Shown here: in pieces, positions 35,116 to 43,860 of the stretch
Numbering within the stretch: the stretch's first letter is position 1
Layout of the letters: each line of letters begins with the position of its first letter
DNA from: Immundisolibacter sp049322795
GTDB taxonomy: Bacteria > Pseudomonadota > Gammaproteobacteria > Immundisolibacterales > Immundisolibacteraceae
Length of the DNA stretch: 64,000 nucleotides
Direction of reading: 5' to 3'
Assembly: GCA_049322795.1 (NCBI GenBank)
Contig: JBMOQH010000007.1
Location: 62,001-126,000, forward strand
The notes under the pieces: model-generated
What the model was told of the DNA's origin: nothing
What the model saw: only the letters and a program-made list of their open reading frames with translations
Database searches by the model: none
Position numbers and translations under genes: made by a program

Positions 35116-35682
35116 ATGATCAACACCCGCCGCCTGTTCGTGTGCGTCTTGCTGTTCGCCCTGCCCATGTCGGCAGGCGCCACGCGGGTGTACAAATCCA
35201 CGGCGCCTGACGGCAGCACGGTTTTTTCGGATCGGCCGAGCCCCCAGGCGACCCAGATCGACATCACGCCGTCGCGACCGGCCGCGCCCCAGGCCGCCCC
35301 GGCGCCCGCCGAGCCGGCGCCCGAACCCGTGGCCGAGCCGAGCCGCCCGGTCTCCTACAAGACCTTGCGCATTACCCAACCGGCGAACGATTCCGTGCAC
35401 TGGTTCGCCGAGGGTCCAGTGGCCGTGGCGGTGGACATTGCGCCACCGCTGGCCGAAGGACACCTCCTGGTGCCGATCCTGAACGGGGTGGCGCAGGGCG
35501 ACGGCGTGGCCGCCAGCGGCTTCAACCTGTCGGGTCTCGACCCCGACACCTACAGCCTGACGGTGGCGATTCGCGATGCCGCTGGCAAGACACTGAAGCA
35601 GAGCGCCGCCGTTCGTTTTCATTTCAAACGTCAATCGGTGAATCTGCCGTCCCGTCGCCCGCCGCCGAAACCCGCTCCCTGA
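35116..35682 (+). CDS. DUF4124-domain secreted protein
   Basis: This 188-residue protein has a signal peptide (about 1-22, ending SAGA). It is followed directly by a DUF4124 domain: TRVYKSTAPDGSTVFSDRPS, the Trp/Tyr-Lys-x-x-Asp-x-x-Gly-x-x-x-Phe/Tyr-Ser-Asp-x-Pro pattern of small envelope proteins. A Pro/Ala/Glu-rich linker (about 55-80) leads to a beta-rich C-terminal part. Its function is unknown. It sits between glnA and glnL, a place where DUF4124 genes are also found in other gammaproteobacteria. It ends 29 bp before glnL and may be co-transcribed with it. Confidence 0.8.
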   Translation: MINTRRLFVCVLLFALPMSAGATRVYKSTAPDGSTVFSDRPSPQATQIDITPSRPAAPQAAPAPAEPAPEPVAEPSRPVSYKTLRITQPANDSVHWFAEGPVAVAVDIAPPLAEGHLLVPILNGVAQGDGVAASGFNLSGLDPDTYSLTVAIRDAAGKTLKQSAAVRFHFKRQSVNLPSRRPPPKPAP

Positions 35683-35711
35683 CGACCGACCGGCGACACG
35701 ACGCCGCCAAC

Positions 35712-36824
35712 ATGCCCCGTTCGTCCGCAAGCAAAGCCCCCGTGCCGCCCCTGAACCCGACCGATTCCGCGCCCGGCAGTGTTCTCGACAGCCTGCGGAC
35801 CGCGGTTGTCGTGGTCGATGCCATGCACAAGGTGAGCTACCTGAACCAGGCTGCCGAAGAACTGCTCGGCGCCAGCACCCGCCAGCTGCGCGGTCAGCCG
35901 ATCGATAACCTGCTGCACGACACCGCGCTTGGCACGGTAATCAGCGAAACGGTCGAGCGCCAGCAGGCGGTGCTGCGTCACGATCTCGATTTCGGGCTGC
36001 CGGGCGGCCCGTCCCGGCGCTTCGACTGCTGGCTGACGCCGCTCGACGGTCCGCAGCGGGGCGGGCTGGTCATCGAGATTGCCGCGGTCGGCACACTGGG
36101 CGACACCCAGCGCGAGAACCACCTGCTTGCCCAGCAGGAGGCGAACCGACTGATGCTGCGCGGCCTGGCGCACGAGATCAAGAATCCCCTTGGCGGTCTG
36201 CGCGGCGCGGCGCAGCTGCTGGAACGCGAGTTGGCCGACCCGGACCTGGCGGAGTACACGCAGATCATCATCGGCGAGGCCGATCGCCTCAAGAACCTGA
36301 TCGACCGCATGCTCAGCCCCGGGATGGCGCCGGAGATGGCCCGCGTCAGCGTGCACGAGGTCCTGGAACGCGTGCGCGCGCTGGTCGCCGCCGACCTGCC
36401 GCCCGACCTCAACGTCGAATGCGACTACGACCCGAGCCTGCCCGACCTGTGGGGCGACCGCGAGCAGCTGATCCAGGCGCTGCTGAACCTGGTCAGGAAC
36501 GCCGTGCAGGCCGTCGACGAAGGCAACCGCCGCCCCGGGCAGGTGTTGCTGCGTACGCGGGTACGCCGCCGCGTCACCATCGCCGGGCGGCACCACCGCC
36601 TGCTGGCCCAGGTGGACGTGGTCGACAACGGCCCTGGCGTGCCGGAGAACCTCCGGGAGCAGATTTTTCACCCGCTGGTGACCGGGCGGACCACCGGCAC
36701 CGGCCTTGGCCTGTCGATTGCGCAATCCCTGATCAGCCGGCACGAAGGCTGCATTAACTTTCACAGCATGCCGGGCAACACCGTGTTTTCCGTGCTGTTG
36801 CCCCTCGCCGGAGAACGCCGATGA
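35712..36824 (+). CDS. glnL: Nitrogen regulation sensor kinase NtrB
   Basis: This 370-residue soluble histidine kinase/phosphatase controls NtrC in response to nitrogen through PII. An N-terminal PAS domain lies at about 23-130. The phosphorylated His154 is in RGLAHEIKNPLGGLRGAAQL. The N box is in LIQALLNLVRNAVQAVDEG, followed by G1 VDNGPGVP, F box IFHPLVTGRTTGTGLGL and G2. No membrane segment is seen, as expected. It overlaps glnG by ATGA. Confidence 0.95.
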   Translation: MPRSSASKAPVPPLNPTDSAPGSVLDSLRTAVVVVDAMHKVSYLNQAAEELLGASTRQLRGQPIDNLLHDTALGTVISETVERQQAVLRHDLDFGLPGGPSRRFDCWLTPLDGPQRGGLVIEIAAVGTLGDTQRENHLLAQQEANRLMLRGLAHEIKNPLGGLRGAAQLLERELADPDLAEYTQIIIGEADRLKNLIDRMLSPGMAPEMARVSVHEVLERVRALVAADLPPDLNVECDYDPSLPDLWGDREQLIQALLNLVRNAVQAVDEGNRRPGQVLLRTRVRRRVTIAGRHHRLLAQVDVVDNGPGVPENLREQIFHPLVTGRTTGTGLGLSIAQSLISRHEGCINFHSMPGNTVFSVLLPLAGERR

Positions 36825-38221
36825 ATCGCCAGGAACGCGTATGGGTGGTCGACGACGACCGCTCCATCCGCTGGGTGTTGTGCCGCGCGCTGCAAAGCGC
36901 CGGCTTTCAGGCTATCGAATTCGAAGACGCCGAGCGCGCCAGCGCGGCGCTGGCCGGCAACGAGCCGGACGCCATCGTGTCCGACGTGCGCATGCCGGGC
37001 CGCAGCGGTTTCGACCTGCTGGCCGAGCTGCGCGAGCGCGCGCCGCAGGTGCCGGTGATCATCACCACGGCGTATCCGGACCTCGACAGTGCGGTGTCGG
37101 CCTTCCAGGGTGGCGCCTTCGAACACCTGCCGAAGCCGTTCGACGTCGACGACGCCGTCGACCTGGTCAGCCGCGCCATCGCCCAGCGACGCGAAGCCGC
37201 CGAGCCGACGGAGCACGCTCCATTGGCCACGCCGTCCGACATGATCGGCTCGGCGCCGGCCATGCAGGAGGTGTTCCGTGCCATCGGCCGCCTGTCGCGC
37301 TCCAGCATCAACGTGCTCATCACCGGCGAGTCGGGAACGGGCAAGGAACTGATCGCGCGCGCCCTGCACCGCCACAGCCCGCGCAGCGGCGGGCCGTTCA
37401 TCGCGCTCAACATGGCGGCCATCAACCGCGAATTGTTGGAATCCGAGCTGTTCGGTCACGAACGCGGCGCCTTCACCGGCGCGCAGGCGCTGCGCCGCGG
37501 GCGCTTTGAGCAGGCCCATGGCGGCACGCTGTTTCTGGACGAAATCGGCGACATGCCGGCCGAACTGCAAACCCGACTGCTGCGCGTGTTGCAGGAGGGC
37601 GAGTTCTACCGCGTCGGTGCGCACGCGCCGCTGCAGGTGGACGTGCGCGTGATCGCCGCCACACACCAGAATCTCGAGGCGCAGGTACAGGCCGGCAAGT
37701 TCCGCGAAGATCTGCTGCATCGCCTGAACGTGGTCCGCGTGCGCGTGCCGCCGCTGCGCGAGCGGCGCGAGGATATCCCCGGGCTGGTGCAGCATTTTCT
37801 CGCCCGCGCCGCCCGGGAACTGCAAGTCGACTGCAAGACCGTGGCGCCCGAGGTGGTGGCCCGCCTGGCCAGCTTCGACTGGCCGGGCAACGTGCGGCAG
37901 ATCGAAAACGTGTGCCGCTGGCTGACCGTGATGACGCCAACGCAGGTCGTGCGTGTGGACGACCTGCCGAGCGAGGTGATCGGCACGTCGGCAACCGTGG
38001 ACGAGGACTGGCAAAGCGCGCTCAAGCGCAGCGCCGCGGGACGGCTGGCCGGCGGCGAGCGCGGCGTGATGAACGACCTGACACCGGCTTTCGAGCGGCT
38101 GATGATCGGCGTCGCGCTCGACCGCACCGGCGGACGCCGTCAGGAAGCCGCGCTGCTGCTTGGCTGGGGCCGCAACACGCTTACGCGCAAGATCAAGGAA
38201 CTCGGCATCGCCGACGAGTGA
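36821..38221 (+). CDS. glnG: Nitrogen regulator NtrC, sigma-54 activator
   Basis: This 466-residue response regulator activates sigma-54 promoters under nitrogen limitation. The receiver domain has Asp55 in IVSDVRMPG. The AAA+ domain has Walker A GESGTGKE at about 169-176, the sigma-54-contacting GAFTGA at 216-221 and Walker B GGTLFLDEIGD at about 234-244. A Fis-type helix-turn-helix ends the protein (RRQEAALLLGWGRNTLTRKI). It is coupled to glnL by an ATGA overlap and its likely target, the glnA enhancer, lies 3.4 kb upstream. Confidence 0.96.
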   Translation: MNRQERVWVVDDDRSIRWVLCRALQSAGFQAIEFEDAERASAALAGNEPDAIVSDVRMPGRSGFDLLAELRERAPQVPVIITTAYPDLDSAVSAFQGGAFEHLPKPFDVDDAVDLVSRAIAQRREAAEPTEHAPLATPSDMIGSAPAMQEVFRAIGRLSRSSINVLITGESGTGKELIARALHRHSPRSGGPFIALNMAAINRELLESELFGHERGAFTGAQALRRGRFEQAHGGTLFLDEIGDMPAELQTRLLRVLQEGEFYRVGAHAPLQVDVRVIAATHQNLEAQVQAGKFREDLLHRLNVVRVRVPPLRERREDIPGLVQHFLARAARELQVDCKTVAPEVVARLASFDWPGNVRQIENVCRWLTVMTPTQVVRVDDLPSEVIGTSATVDEDWQSALKRSAAGRLAGGERGVMNDLTPAFERLMIGVALDRTGGRRQEAALLLGWGRNTLTRKIKELGIADE

Positions 38222-38227
38222 GGGACG

Positions 38228-38326
38228 CGCTGGGCGTTCAGCGTTTCTTTCGGCGGCGCCGCGGGCATGTCCCGCGACGCGGCAAGTCGAGAAATTCCAA
38301 GGCCGGAATTTTCAGCATTTCCCCAG
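38228..38326 (+). repeat. Multi-hairpin repeat, degenerate copy
   Basis: This copy carries an A-like GCGCTGGGCGTTCAGCGTTTC, a D-like CGCGGG with CCCGCG, and an E-like GAGAAATTCC with GGAATTTTCAGC ending ATTTCC. Modules B and C are lost. It lies in the convergent gap between glnG and xthA. Confidence 0.55.
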
Positions 38327-38338
38327 AAACGGCCCGCC

Positions 38339-39121
38339 TCATTCCAGTGTGGCGGCGTCCAGCTCCAGCAGCACGGGCGCGTGGTCCGAGGGCCGCTCCA
38401 GGCGGCGCATGTCGATTTCCACCCGGCACGCGCGGCAAGCCGCCAGCACCGGCGCACTCGCCAGGATGTGGTCGATGCGCAGGCCGTTGTTGCGCCGAAA
38501 GCCCGCCCCGCGGTAATCCCACCAGGTAAACACCTGCTCGGCCGGATTCAGGCGCCGAAACGTGTCGTCCAGCCCCAGTGCCGTGATGCCGGCCAGGGCT
38601 TCGCGCTCGGCCGGACTGACCAGCACCTGCCCTTCCCAGGCCGCCGGATCGTGCACGTCGATGTCCGCCGGGGCGATGTTGAAATCGCCCATTACGAGCA
38701 GCTTTGGCCAGCGCTGCAAGGCCGTTTCGAGATAACGCCGAAAGTCGGCCAGCCAGTCGAGCTTGTAGGCGTATTTCTCGGAGCCGACGCTGCTGCCGTT
38801 GGGCACGTAGGCATTCACCACGTGCAGCGGCCCGAACGAAGCCGCCACGAAGCGCTTTTGCTCGTCCGGCGGCCGGCCGGGCAAGGCCAGCAGCGTCTCG
38901 CCCGCCGCCTGCCGGCTCAGCACGGCCACGCCGTTGTAGGTGGGCTGCCCGGTGAACGCCGCCTGATAGCCGGCCGCCGCCAATTCCGTCTGCGGAAAGT
39001 CGGCGTCGACCACCTTGGTCTCCTGCAGGCCGACGATGTCCGGCTGCACGCGGGCCAGCCAGTCGAGCAACTGCGGCAGACGCACGCGCAGCGAATTGAC
39101 GTTCCAGGTGGCGATCAGCAT
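38339..39121 (-). CDS. xthA: Exodeoxyribonuclease III
   Basis: This 260-residue Mg-dependent AP endonuclease and 3'-5' exonuclease serves base-excision repair. It opens MLIATWNVNSLRVRLPQLLD, has the catalytic Glu34 in IVGLQETKVVDADFP, YVPNGSSVGSEKYAYKLDWL, VMGDFNIAPADIDVHDP, DYRGAGFRRNNGLRIDHIL and the terminal SDHAPVLLEL with the catalytic Asp-His. Full length and complete. It is flanked on both sides by copies of the multi-hairpin repeat. Confidence 0.95.
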   Translation of the reverse strand: MLIATWNVNSLRVRLPQLLDWLARVQPDIVGLQETKVVDADFPQTELAAAGYQAAFTGQPTYNGVAVLSRQAAGETLLALPGRPPDEQKRFVAASFGPLHVVNAYVPNGSSVGSEKYAYKLDWLADFRRYLETALQRWPKLLVMGDFNIAPADIDVHDPAAWEGQVLVSPAEREALAGITALGLDDTFRRLNPAEQVFTWWDYRGAGFRRNNGLRIDHILASAPVLAACRACRVEIDMRRLERPSDHAPVLLELDAATLE

Positions 39122-39166
39122 GCGAGTGCCCGCGCAGCGAGAGGGGCCCGGAGCTTACCGTGTGGG

Positions 39167-39304
39167 CAGACACTGACAATTCCAGCCATGGAATTTTCAG
39201 TTCGACGCATCGCGGCAGCACTGTAGCGCTGCGCCCCATGGATCAAGAGCTTGCGCCCTTGATCCATGGGGCGTCCTGCCCGGGACAGGAAGCGCTGAAT
39301 AAAT
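39167..39304 (-). repeat. Multi-hairpin repeat, near-complete copy 3 abutting rhlE
   Basis: Read on the plus strand, the modules run E-D-C-B-A: CTGACAATTCC with GGAATTTTCAG; GCGCAGCGC-type D stem in varied form; CATGGATCAAG with CTTGATCCATG; a B-like GGGGCGTCCTGCCCGGGA; then AAGCGCTGAATAAAT. The last arm of A is missing because the rhlE stop codon follows at once. Module C again has a different but paired sequence. Confidence 0.75.
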
Positions 39305-40534
39305 CTAGCGGCGCGACCCGCGGTGCGACCGCCCCGCCGACGGCCCGCCGCGCCCCGGTGCCCGCGCCTGCGCCTGTCTTGCCTCGGCCGCGGCGTGTGG
39401 CGACGGCTCGTAGCCCGGCAGCACCTGCGGGGCGATGCGCTGCTGCACCAGCCGCTCGATGTTGCGCAGCAGGTCGAGCTCGTCCGGCGATACCAGCGAG
39501 ATGGCGTGCCCGGCCCGACCGGCCCGCCCGGTGCGGCCGATGCGGTGCACGTAGTCGGCAGGCACTTCCGGCAGGTCGTGGTTCACCACCAGCGGAAGCT
39601 GGTCGATGTCGAGCCCACGGGCAGCGATGTCGGTGGCCACCAGCACGCGCACATTGCCGTTCTTGAAGCCTTCAAGCGCCCGCGTGCGCGCGCCCTGGCT
39701 CTTGTTGCCGTGGATGGCGGCGCTCTTCAGGCCATCGGCATCCAGCTGCTCGGCCAGGCGGTTGGCGCCGTGCTTGGTGCGGGCAAACACCAGCACCTGC
39801 TGCCAGTTGTTGCTGCCGACCAGCCAGGACAGCAGTTCGCGCTTGCGGCCCTTGTCGACGGCGTAGGCGACCTGGTCGATCTGGCTCGCCGTCGAGTTGC
39901 GCGGCGCGACGTCGATCTCGACCGGCTGCTGCAGGAACTGCGACGCCAGCGCCCGGATGTCGCTGGAAAAGGTGGCCGAGAACAGCAGCGTCTGGCGCCG
40001 CTTCGGCAGCAGCGCAAGGATGCGGCGGATGTCGCGGATGAAGCCCATGTCGAGCATGCGGTCGGCTTCGTCGAGCACCAGAATCTCCACCCGGTCGAGC
40101 GTACAGGTGCCCTGCTGCAGGTGGTCCAGCAGCCGACCCGGGGTCGCCACCAGCACATCGACGCCGCGCGCCAGCGCGCTGATCTGCGGGTTGATGCCGA
40201 CGCCGCCGAAGATCACGGCGCTGCGCAGGCGCAGCCCGCTGCCGTAGTCCTTAACGCTCTGGCCGACCTGGGCCGCCAGCTCGCGCGTCGGGGTGAGTAC
40301 CAGCGCGCGCACCGACTTCGGCCGGGCCGGCTGATCGTGCGCCGCCAGGCGTTGCAACATGGGCAGCGAGAAGCCGGCGGTCTTGCCGGTGCCGGTCTGT
40401 GCGGCGGCGAGCACGTCCTGGCCGGCCAGAATGACCGGAATGGACTGCTGTTGGATGGGTGTAGGGGTGTCGTAGCCGTGCGCGGACACGGCCTGACACA
40501 GCTCGGCCCGCAGGCCAAGAGTGGCAAAAGGCAT
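39305..40534 (-). CDS. rhlE: DEAD-box RNA helicase RhlE
   Basis: This 409-residue ATP-dependent RNA helicase is involved in ribosome maturation and RNA turnover. Q motif GYDTPTPIQQQSIP, Walker A AQTGTGKT at 45-52, DEAD at 155-158, LLFSATFSSDI, and ATDIAARGLDI plus HRIGRTGRAGRAG near the end of the core. The C-terminal tail of about 50 residues is basic and low-complexity (RAPGRGGPSAGRSHRGSRR), as in RhlE. The stop lies directly against a truncated multi-hairpin repeat, so the repeat may have replaced the original end. Confidence 0.94.
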   Translation of the reverse strand: MPFATLGLRAELCQAVSAHGYDTPTPIQQQSIPVILAGQDVLAAAQTGTGKTAGFSLPMLQRLAAHDQPARPKSVRALVLTPTRELAAQVGQSVKDYGSGLRLRSAVIFGGVGINPQISALARGVDVLVATPGRLLDHLQQGTCTLDRVEILVLDEADRMLDMGFIRDIRRILALLPKRRQTLLFSATFSSDIRALASQFLQQPVEIDVAPRNSTASQIDQVAYAVDKGRKRELLSWLVGSNNWQQVLVFARTKHGANRLAEQLDADGLKSAAIHGNKSQGARTRALEGFKNGNVRVLVATDIAARGLDIDQLPLVVNHDLPEVPADYVHRIGRTGRAGRAGHAISLVSPDELDLLRNIERLVQQRIAPQVLPGYEPSPHAAAEARQAQARAPGRGGPSAGRSHRGSRR

Positions 40535-40727
40535 TGAAAATCCTGGGTTGGGCCTGCGCCGGGCAAGCCAGCGTACGGTCCAGGCGAGATGGGATGACAG
40601 CGGCCCGGAGCGGGCTGATGCAGACGCGGCGCGGACCGAAGCGCACCGACGAAGGGTGCGCAGTGTAGCGCATCGGAGGCGCTATTCTTGGACGCACCCG
40701 TCGCGCGCGCCCAACACCGCCTCCCCA

Positions 40728-41474
40728 ATGTCGCGAGCCAACCGCCGCAACTACTACCGCGTGCTGCACGTGCAACCGGATGCGCACGCGGCGGTCATCC
40801 GCACCGCCTACCGCACCCTGATGCAGAAGCTGCGCCTGCATCCCGACCTCGGTGGCGATGGCGCCGCCGCCAGCCTGATCAACGAAGCCTACGCCGTGTT
40901 GTCCGACCCGGCCCGGCGCGCTGCCTATGACGCGCAGCTCGACCTGCGCCGTGCCCGCGCCGCCTCCGGCCCGCCAGCGGACGACACCGGGTCAGACGGT
41001 CCGCCCCGGGCAAAGGCGCTGAGGGCGCCCGCGCTGCGGCCGGGGAGCGAGCACTTCGCCGCATGCCCCTTCTGCGCGGCGGTCTTGCCGGCACCCGGGC
41101 ACCTTCCAGCGCGCTGCGCGGGCTGCGCCAGCCCGCTGACGCCGCCACCATCGGCCGGACACATCACGGCGAGCCGGCGGGCGTTCGAGCGGCAGCACGT
41201 GCACACGACGGCCGAATACTTTCTGCGCGGCGACGCCGCCCCGCGGCCGGCCACCCTGCAGGACTTCTCGCCCCACGGCGCGCAGCTCACGGCGGCCGAG
41301 GCCACGCCCCTTGGCCAGACCCTGGCACTCAAGACCCAATTGTTCGACGCGCTCGCGCGGGTGGTCGAATGCCAGCCCGCCTCGCCTGCGTCGGGGCAGT
41401 GGCTGCTGCGGCTCGAATTCCTGACGCTGGCCCTGACCGCGCCCACGGGCAGTCTGGTATCGACGCAGGTCTGA
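40728..41474 (+). CDS. J-domain / zinc-ribbon / PilZ fusion protein
   Basis: This 248-residue protein has three parts. Residues 6-70 form a J domain with the Hsp70-stimulating HPD at 38-40 (LRLHPDLGGD) and NEAYAVLSDPARRAAYD. Residues about 110-135 hold two Cys pairs, CPFC (113, 116) and CAGC (130, 133), which look like a zinc ribbon. Residues about 148-235 match a PilZ cyclic-di-GMP binding domain: RxxxR is R151-R155 in SRRAFERQ and DxSxxG is D179-G184 in DFSPHG, followed by an ending typical of PilZ. Together this suggests a DnaK co-chaperone that senses cyclic-di-GMP. ATG at 40728 gives the clean J-domain start. It is divergent from rhlE. Confidence 0.8.
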   Translation: MSRANRRNYYRVLHVQPDAHAAVIRTAYRTLMQKLRLHPDLGGDGAAASLINEAYAVLSDPARRAAYDAQLDLRRARAASGPPADDTGSDGPPRAKALRAPALRPGSEHFAACPFCAAVLPAPGHLPARCAGCASPLTPPPSAGHITASRRAFERQHVHTTAEYFLRGDAAPRPATLQDFSPHGAQLTAAEATPLGQTLALKTQLFDALARVVECQPASPASGQWLLRLEFLTLALTAPTGSLVSTQV

Positions 41475-41477
41475 CGC

Positions 41478-41496
41478 CCGGGACGGATGGTCCCGG
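41478..41496 (+). terminator. Hairpin after the J-PilZ gene
   Basis: CCGGGAC pairs with GTCCCGG around a 5-base loop, starting four bases after the stop. It stands just before a truncated multi-hairpin repeat; together they separate this gene from the convergent ybdD-cstA pair. No T-run follows. Confidence 0.5.
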
Positions 41497-41499
41497 CAT

Positions 41500-41580
41500 G
41501 AATTCAGCGCGCCGGCCCTTGATCCCGTCCGGGGCGTCCTGCCCCGGGCGGGAAGCGCTGAATCAATCAGCGCTTCCCTA
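41500..41580 (-). repeat. Multi-hairpin repeat, truncated copy supplying a stop codon
   Basis: Read on the plus strand it has a remnant of C (CCCTTGATCC), module B (CCGGGGC-type with GCCCCGG) and a complete module A (GGAAGCGCTGA, ATCAA loop, TCAGCGCTTCC). The final CTA of the element is the TAG stop of the ybdD gene on the minus strand. D and E are missing. Confidence 0.75.
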
Positions 41581-41754
41581 GCAGCAGCGCTTCACCTTGG
41601 CCCAGGCCGCCTCCTGCCGCTCGCGGAACCAGGTACCCCGGTCGAGCGGCGCGCAGTCCGGATGCGCCGCCGCATGGTGGGCCAGATAGCGCTCATACGC
41701 GTCGTCGCCGGACACCGCGCGCAGCCAGCGCCACAACATGCGCAGCGCCCTCAT
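41578..41754 (-). CDS. ybdD: YbdD/YjiX-family small protein
   Basis: This 58-residue cytoplasmic protein of the YbdD/YjiX (DUF466) family is nearly always encoded right after a CstA-type pyruvate/peptide transporter and is thought to support its function. It opens MRALRMLWRWLRAVSGDDAY and has the conserved YLAHHAAAHPD and the Trp/Phe-Arg-Glu-Arg-Gln segment TWFRERQEA. It overlaps the cstA stop by ATGA. The last residues (KVKRCC) and stop abut a multi-hairpin repeat, whose terminal CTA forms the stop; family members usually end in similar basic/Cys residues, so little or nothing is lost. Confidence 0.88.
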   Translation of the reverse strand: MRALRMLWRWLRAVSGDDAYERYLAHHAAAHPDCAPLDRGTWFRERQEAAWAKVKRCC

Positions 41755-43778
41755 GCCCGGCCTCCCGCCACCGCCACACCGGCGCCCGCGCGCAGGTGAC
41801 GCAGGCACACCCGCGCCGTGTCGGCCAGGATCAACCACAGCAGACCCACGAACAGCACCGTGAGCCAGCCGTCGAGCCGCATGTTGAAAATCAACTGCGG
41901 CGCCACGGCGGCCTTCTCCGGCGGCAACACGCCACCGGCGAGCTTGGCCGCCAGATCGTTCGCGCCGGCGAAAAAGCCCAGACGCGGATCGTCGCTCATC
42001 ACCTTCTGCCAGGAGGCGGTGCTGGTGACCGCCGTGAGCCAGGCCAGCGGCAGACCGGTGACCCAGAAATATCGCTCGCGGCCGGACTTCACCAGGATGG
42101 CGGTTGCCACGCACAGGGCGATGGCGGCGAGGATCTGGTTCGAGATGCCGAACAGCGGCCACAGGATGTTGACCCCGCCCGCCGGATCGATCACGCCGAT
42201 ATAAAGGAAGTAGCCCCAGGCGGCGACGAAGACGCCGCTGCACAGCAGCACCGAGGGATACCAGCTGGTGCGCCCCAGCGCCGGCACGAAGTTGCCGAGG
42301 AAGTCCTGCAACAGAAAGCGTCCCACGCGCGTGCCGGCGTCGAGCGTGGTGAGGATGAAGATGGCCTCGAACATGATGGCGAAGTGGTACCAGACCGCCA
42401 GCAGCCCCTGCCCGAACGCGTTGCTGAAGATGCTGGCCATGCCGACCGCCAGCGACGGCGCACCGCCCGTGCGGCCGAACAGCGTCGCCTCGCCCATCTC
42501 GCGCGCCAGCTCCTGCATCTGCTCGAGCGCCACCGGGAAACCCCAGGACGAAATGGTGGCGACCGCCTGCGCTCCCTCGCCCACCACGCCGGCCGCGGTG
42601 TTGATGGCGAAGAACACGCCGGGCTCCAGCACGCAGGCGGCGATCAGCGCCATCATCGCCACGAAGGACTCCAGCATCATGCTGCCGTAGCCGATCATGT
42701 GCACGTCGCGCTCGTCGGTGAGCAGCTTCGGCGTGGTGCCGGAGCTGACCAGCGCGTGGAAGCCCGAGATCGCCCCACAGGCGATGGTGATGAACACGAA
42801 CGGGAACACCTTGCCGGCGAAGATCGGCCCGGTGCCGTCCACGAACGAGGTCACCGCCGGCATGTGCAGCACCGGGTTCAGCCACACGATGGCGACCGCC
42901 AGCAGCGCCACGGTGCCGAGCTTCATGAACGTGGACAGGTAGTCGCGCGGCGCCAGCAGCAGCCACACCGGCAGCACCGCCGCGGCGAAGCCGTAGATCA
43001 TCAGGGCATAGGCGATGGGCACCGGCCCGTGGTCGAACCAGACCCGCAGCGTCGGGTGCTGATCGATCCAGCCGCCGCCCCATACCGCGAACAGCAACAG
43101 CGCAATGCCGATGGCGCTGCCCTCGAGCACCCGCCCGGGACGGATGGTGCGCATGTAAATGCCGACCAGGACGGCGATGGGGATGGTCGCCGCCACCGTG
43201 GCCGTGGCCCAGGGGCTGTGCTTCATGGCGTTGACGATGATCAGCCCGAGCACCGAGATCAGGATCACCAGAATCATCAGCGTGCCGACCAGCGCCGCCG
43301 CGCCGCCGATGGGGCCGAGTTCGTCGCGCGCCATCTGTCCCAGGCTGCGCCCGTCGCGGCGGGTGGAGGCGAACAGGATCACCATGTCCTGGATGCAGCC
43401 ACCGAGCACGGCGCCGATCAGGATCCACAGCGTGCCCGGCAGATAGCCGAACTGCGCGGCGAGCGTCGGCCCCACCAGCGGCCCGGGTCCGGCGATGGCC
43501 GCGAAGTGGTGCCCGAACACCACCCAGCGGTTGGTGGGGACGAAATCGCGCCCGTCGTTGATGCGTGTGGCCGGCGTCGGCCGGCCGTCCACCAGCAGCA
43601 CCCGCGTCGCCACCCAGGCGCCGTATACGCGATAGCCGATCGCATACACGCACACCGCCGCGGCGATCAACCACCAGGCATTTATGGATTCCCCGCGCGC
43701 CAGCGCGATGCCGCCGAAGGCAAACGCGCCAAGACCGACCACGGCCAACCAAAACACCCACCGCGCAAGCGCCGTCAT
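41751..43778 (-). CDS. cstA: Carbon starvation protein A (pyruvate/peptide transporter)
   Basis: This 675-residue membrane protein has about 16-18 hydrophobic segments. The family includes E. coli CstA and BtsT (YjiY), which take up pyruvate or peptides when carbon is short. It has RINDGRDFVPTNRWVVFGHHFAAIAGPGPLVGP in pieces, GGCIQDMVILFASTRRDGRS, and the long CstA core. ATG at 43778 is preferred: GGGGAGAGGA precedes it by a few bases, while two upstream in-frame ATGs lack a ribosome site. It is coupled to ybdD by an ATGA overlap and faces a full repeat copy upstream. Confidence 0.93.
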   Translation of the reverse strand: MTALARWVFWLAVVGLGAFAFGGIALARGESINAWWLIAAAVCVYAIGYRVYGAWVATRVLLVDGRPTPATRINDGRDFVPTNRWVVFGHHFAAIAGPGPLVGPTLAAQFGYLPGTLWILIGAVLGGCIQDMVILFASTRRDGRSLGQMARDELGPIGGAAALVGTLMILVILISVLGLIIVNAMKHSPWATATVAATIPIAVLVGIYMRTIRPGRVLEGSAIGIALLLFAVWGGGWIDQHPTLRVWFDHGPVPIAYALMIYGFAAAVLPVWLLLAPRDYLSTFMKLGTVALLAVAIVWLNPVLHMPAVTSFVDGTGPIFAGKVFPFVFITIACGAISGFHALVSSGTTPKLLTDERDVHMIGYGSMMLESFVAMMALIAACVLEPGVFFAINTAAGVVGEGAQAVATISSWGFPVALEQMQELAREMGEATLFGRTGGAPSLAVGMASIFSNAFGQGLLAVWYHFAIMFEAIFILTTLDAGTRVGRFLLQDFLGNFVPALGRTSWYPSVLLCSGVFVAAWGYFLYIGVIDPAGGVNILWPLFGISNQILAAIALCVATAILVKSGRERYFWVTGLPLAWLTAVTSTASWQKVMSDDPRLGFFAGANDLAAKLAGGVLPPEKAAVAPQLIFNMRLDGWLTVLFVGLLWLILADTARVCLRHLRAGAGVAVAGGRA

Positions 43779-43860
43779 GAATCCTCTCCCCATCCCCGGG
43801 CGCGCCGCCGTGGCGCGCACCCTGCAATGCTAACCGCCGCGCGCCCGGTCGCGGATGGCT

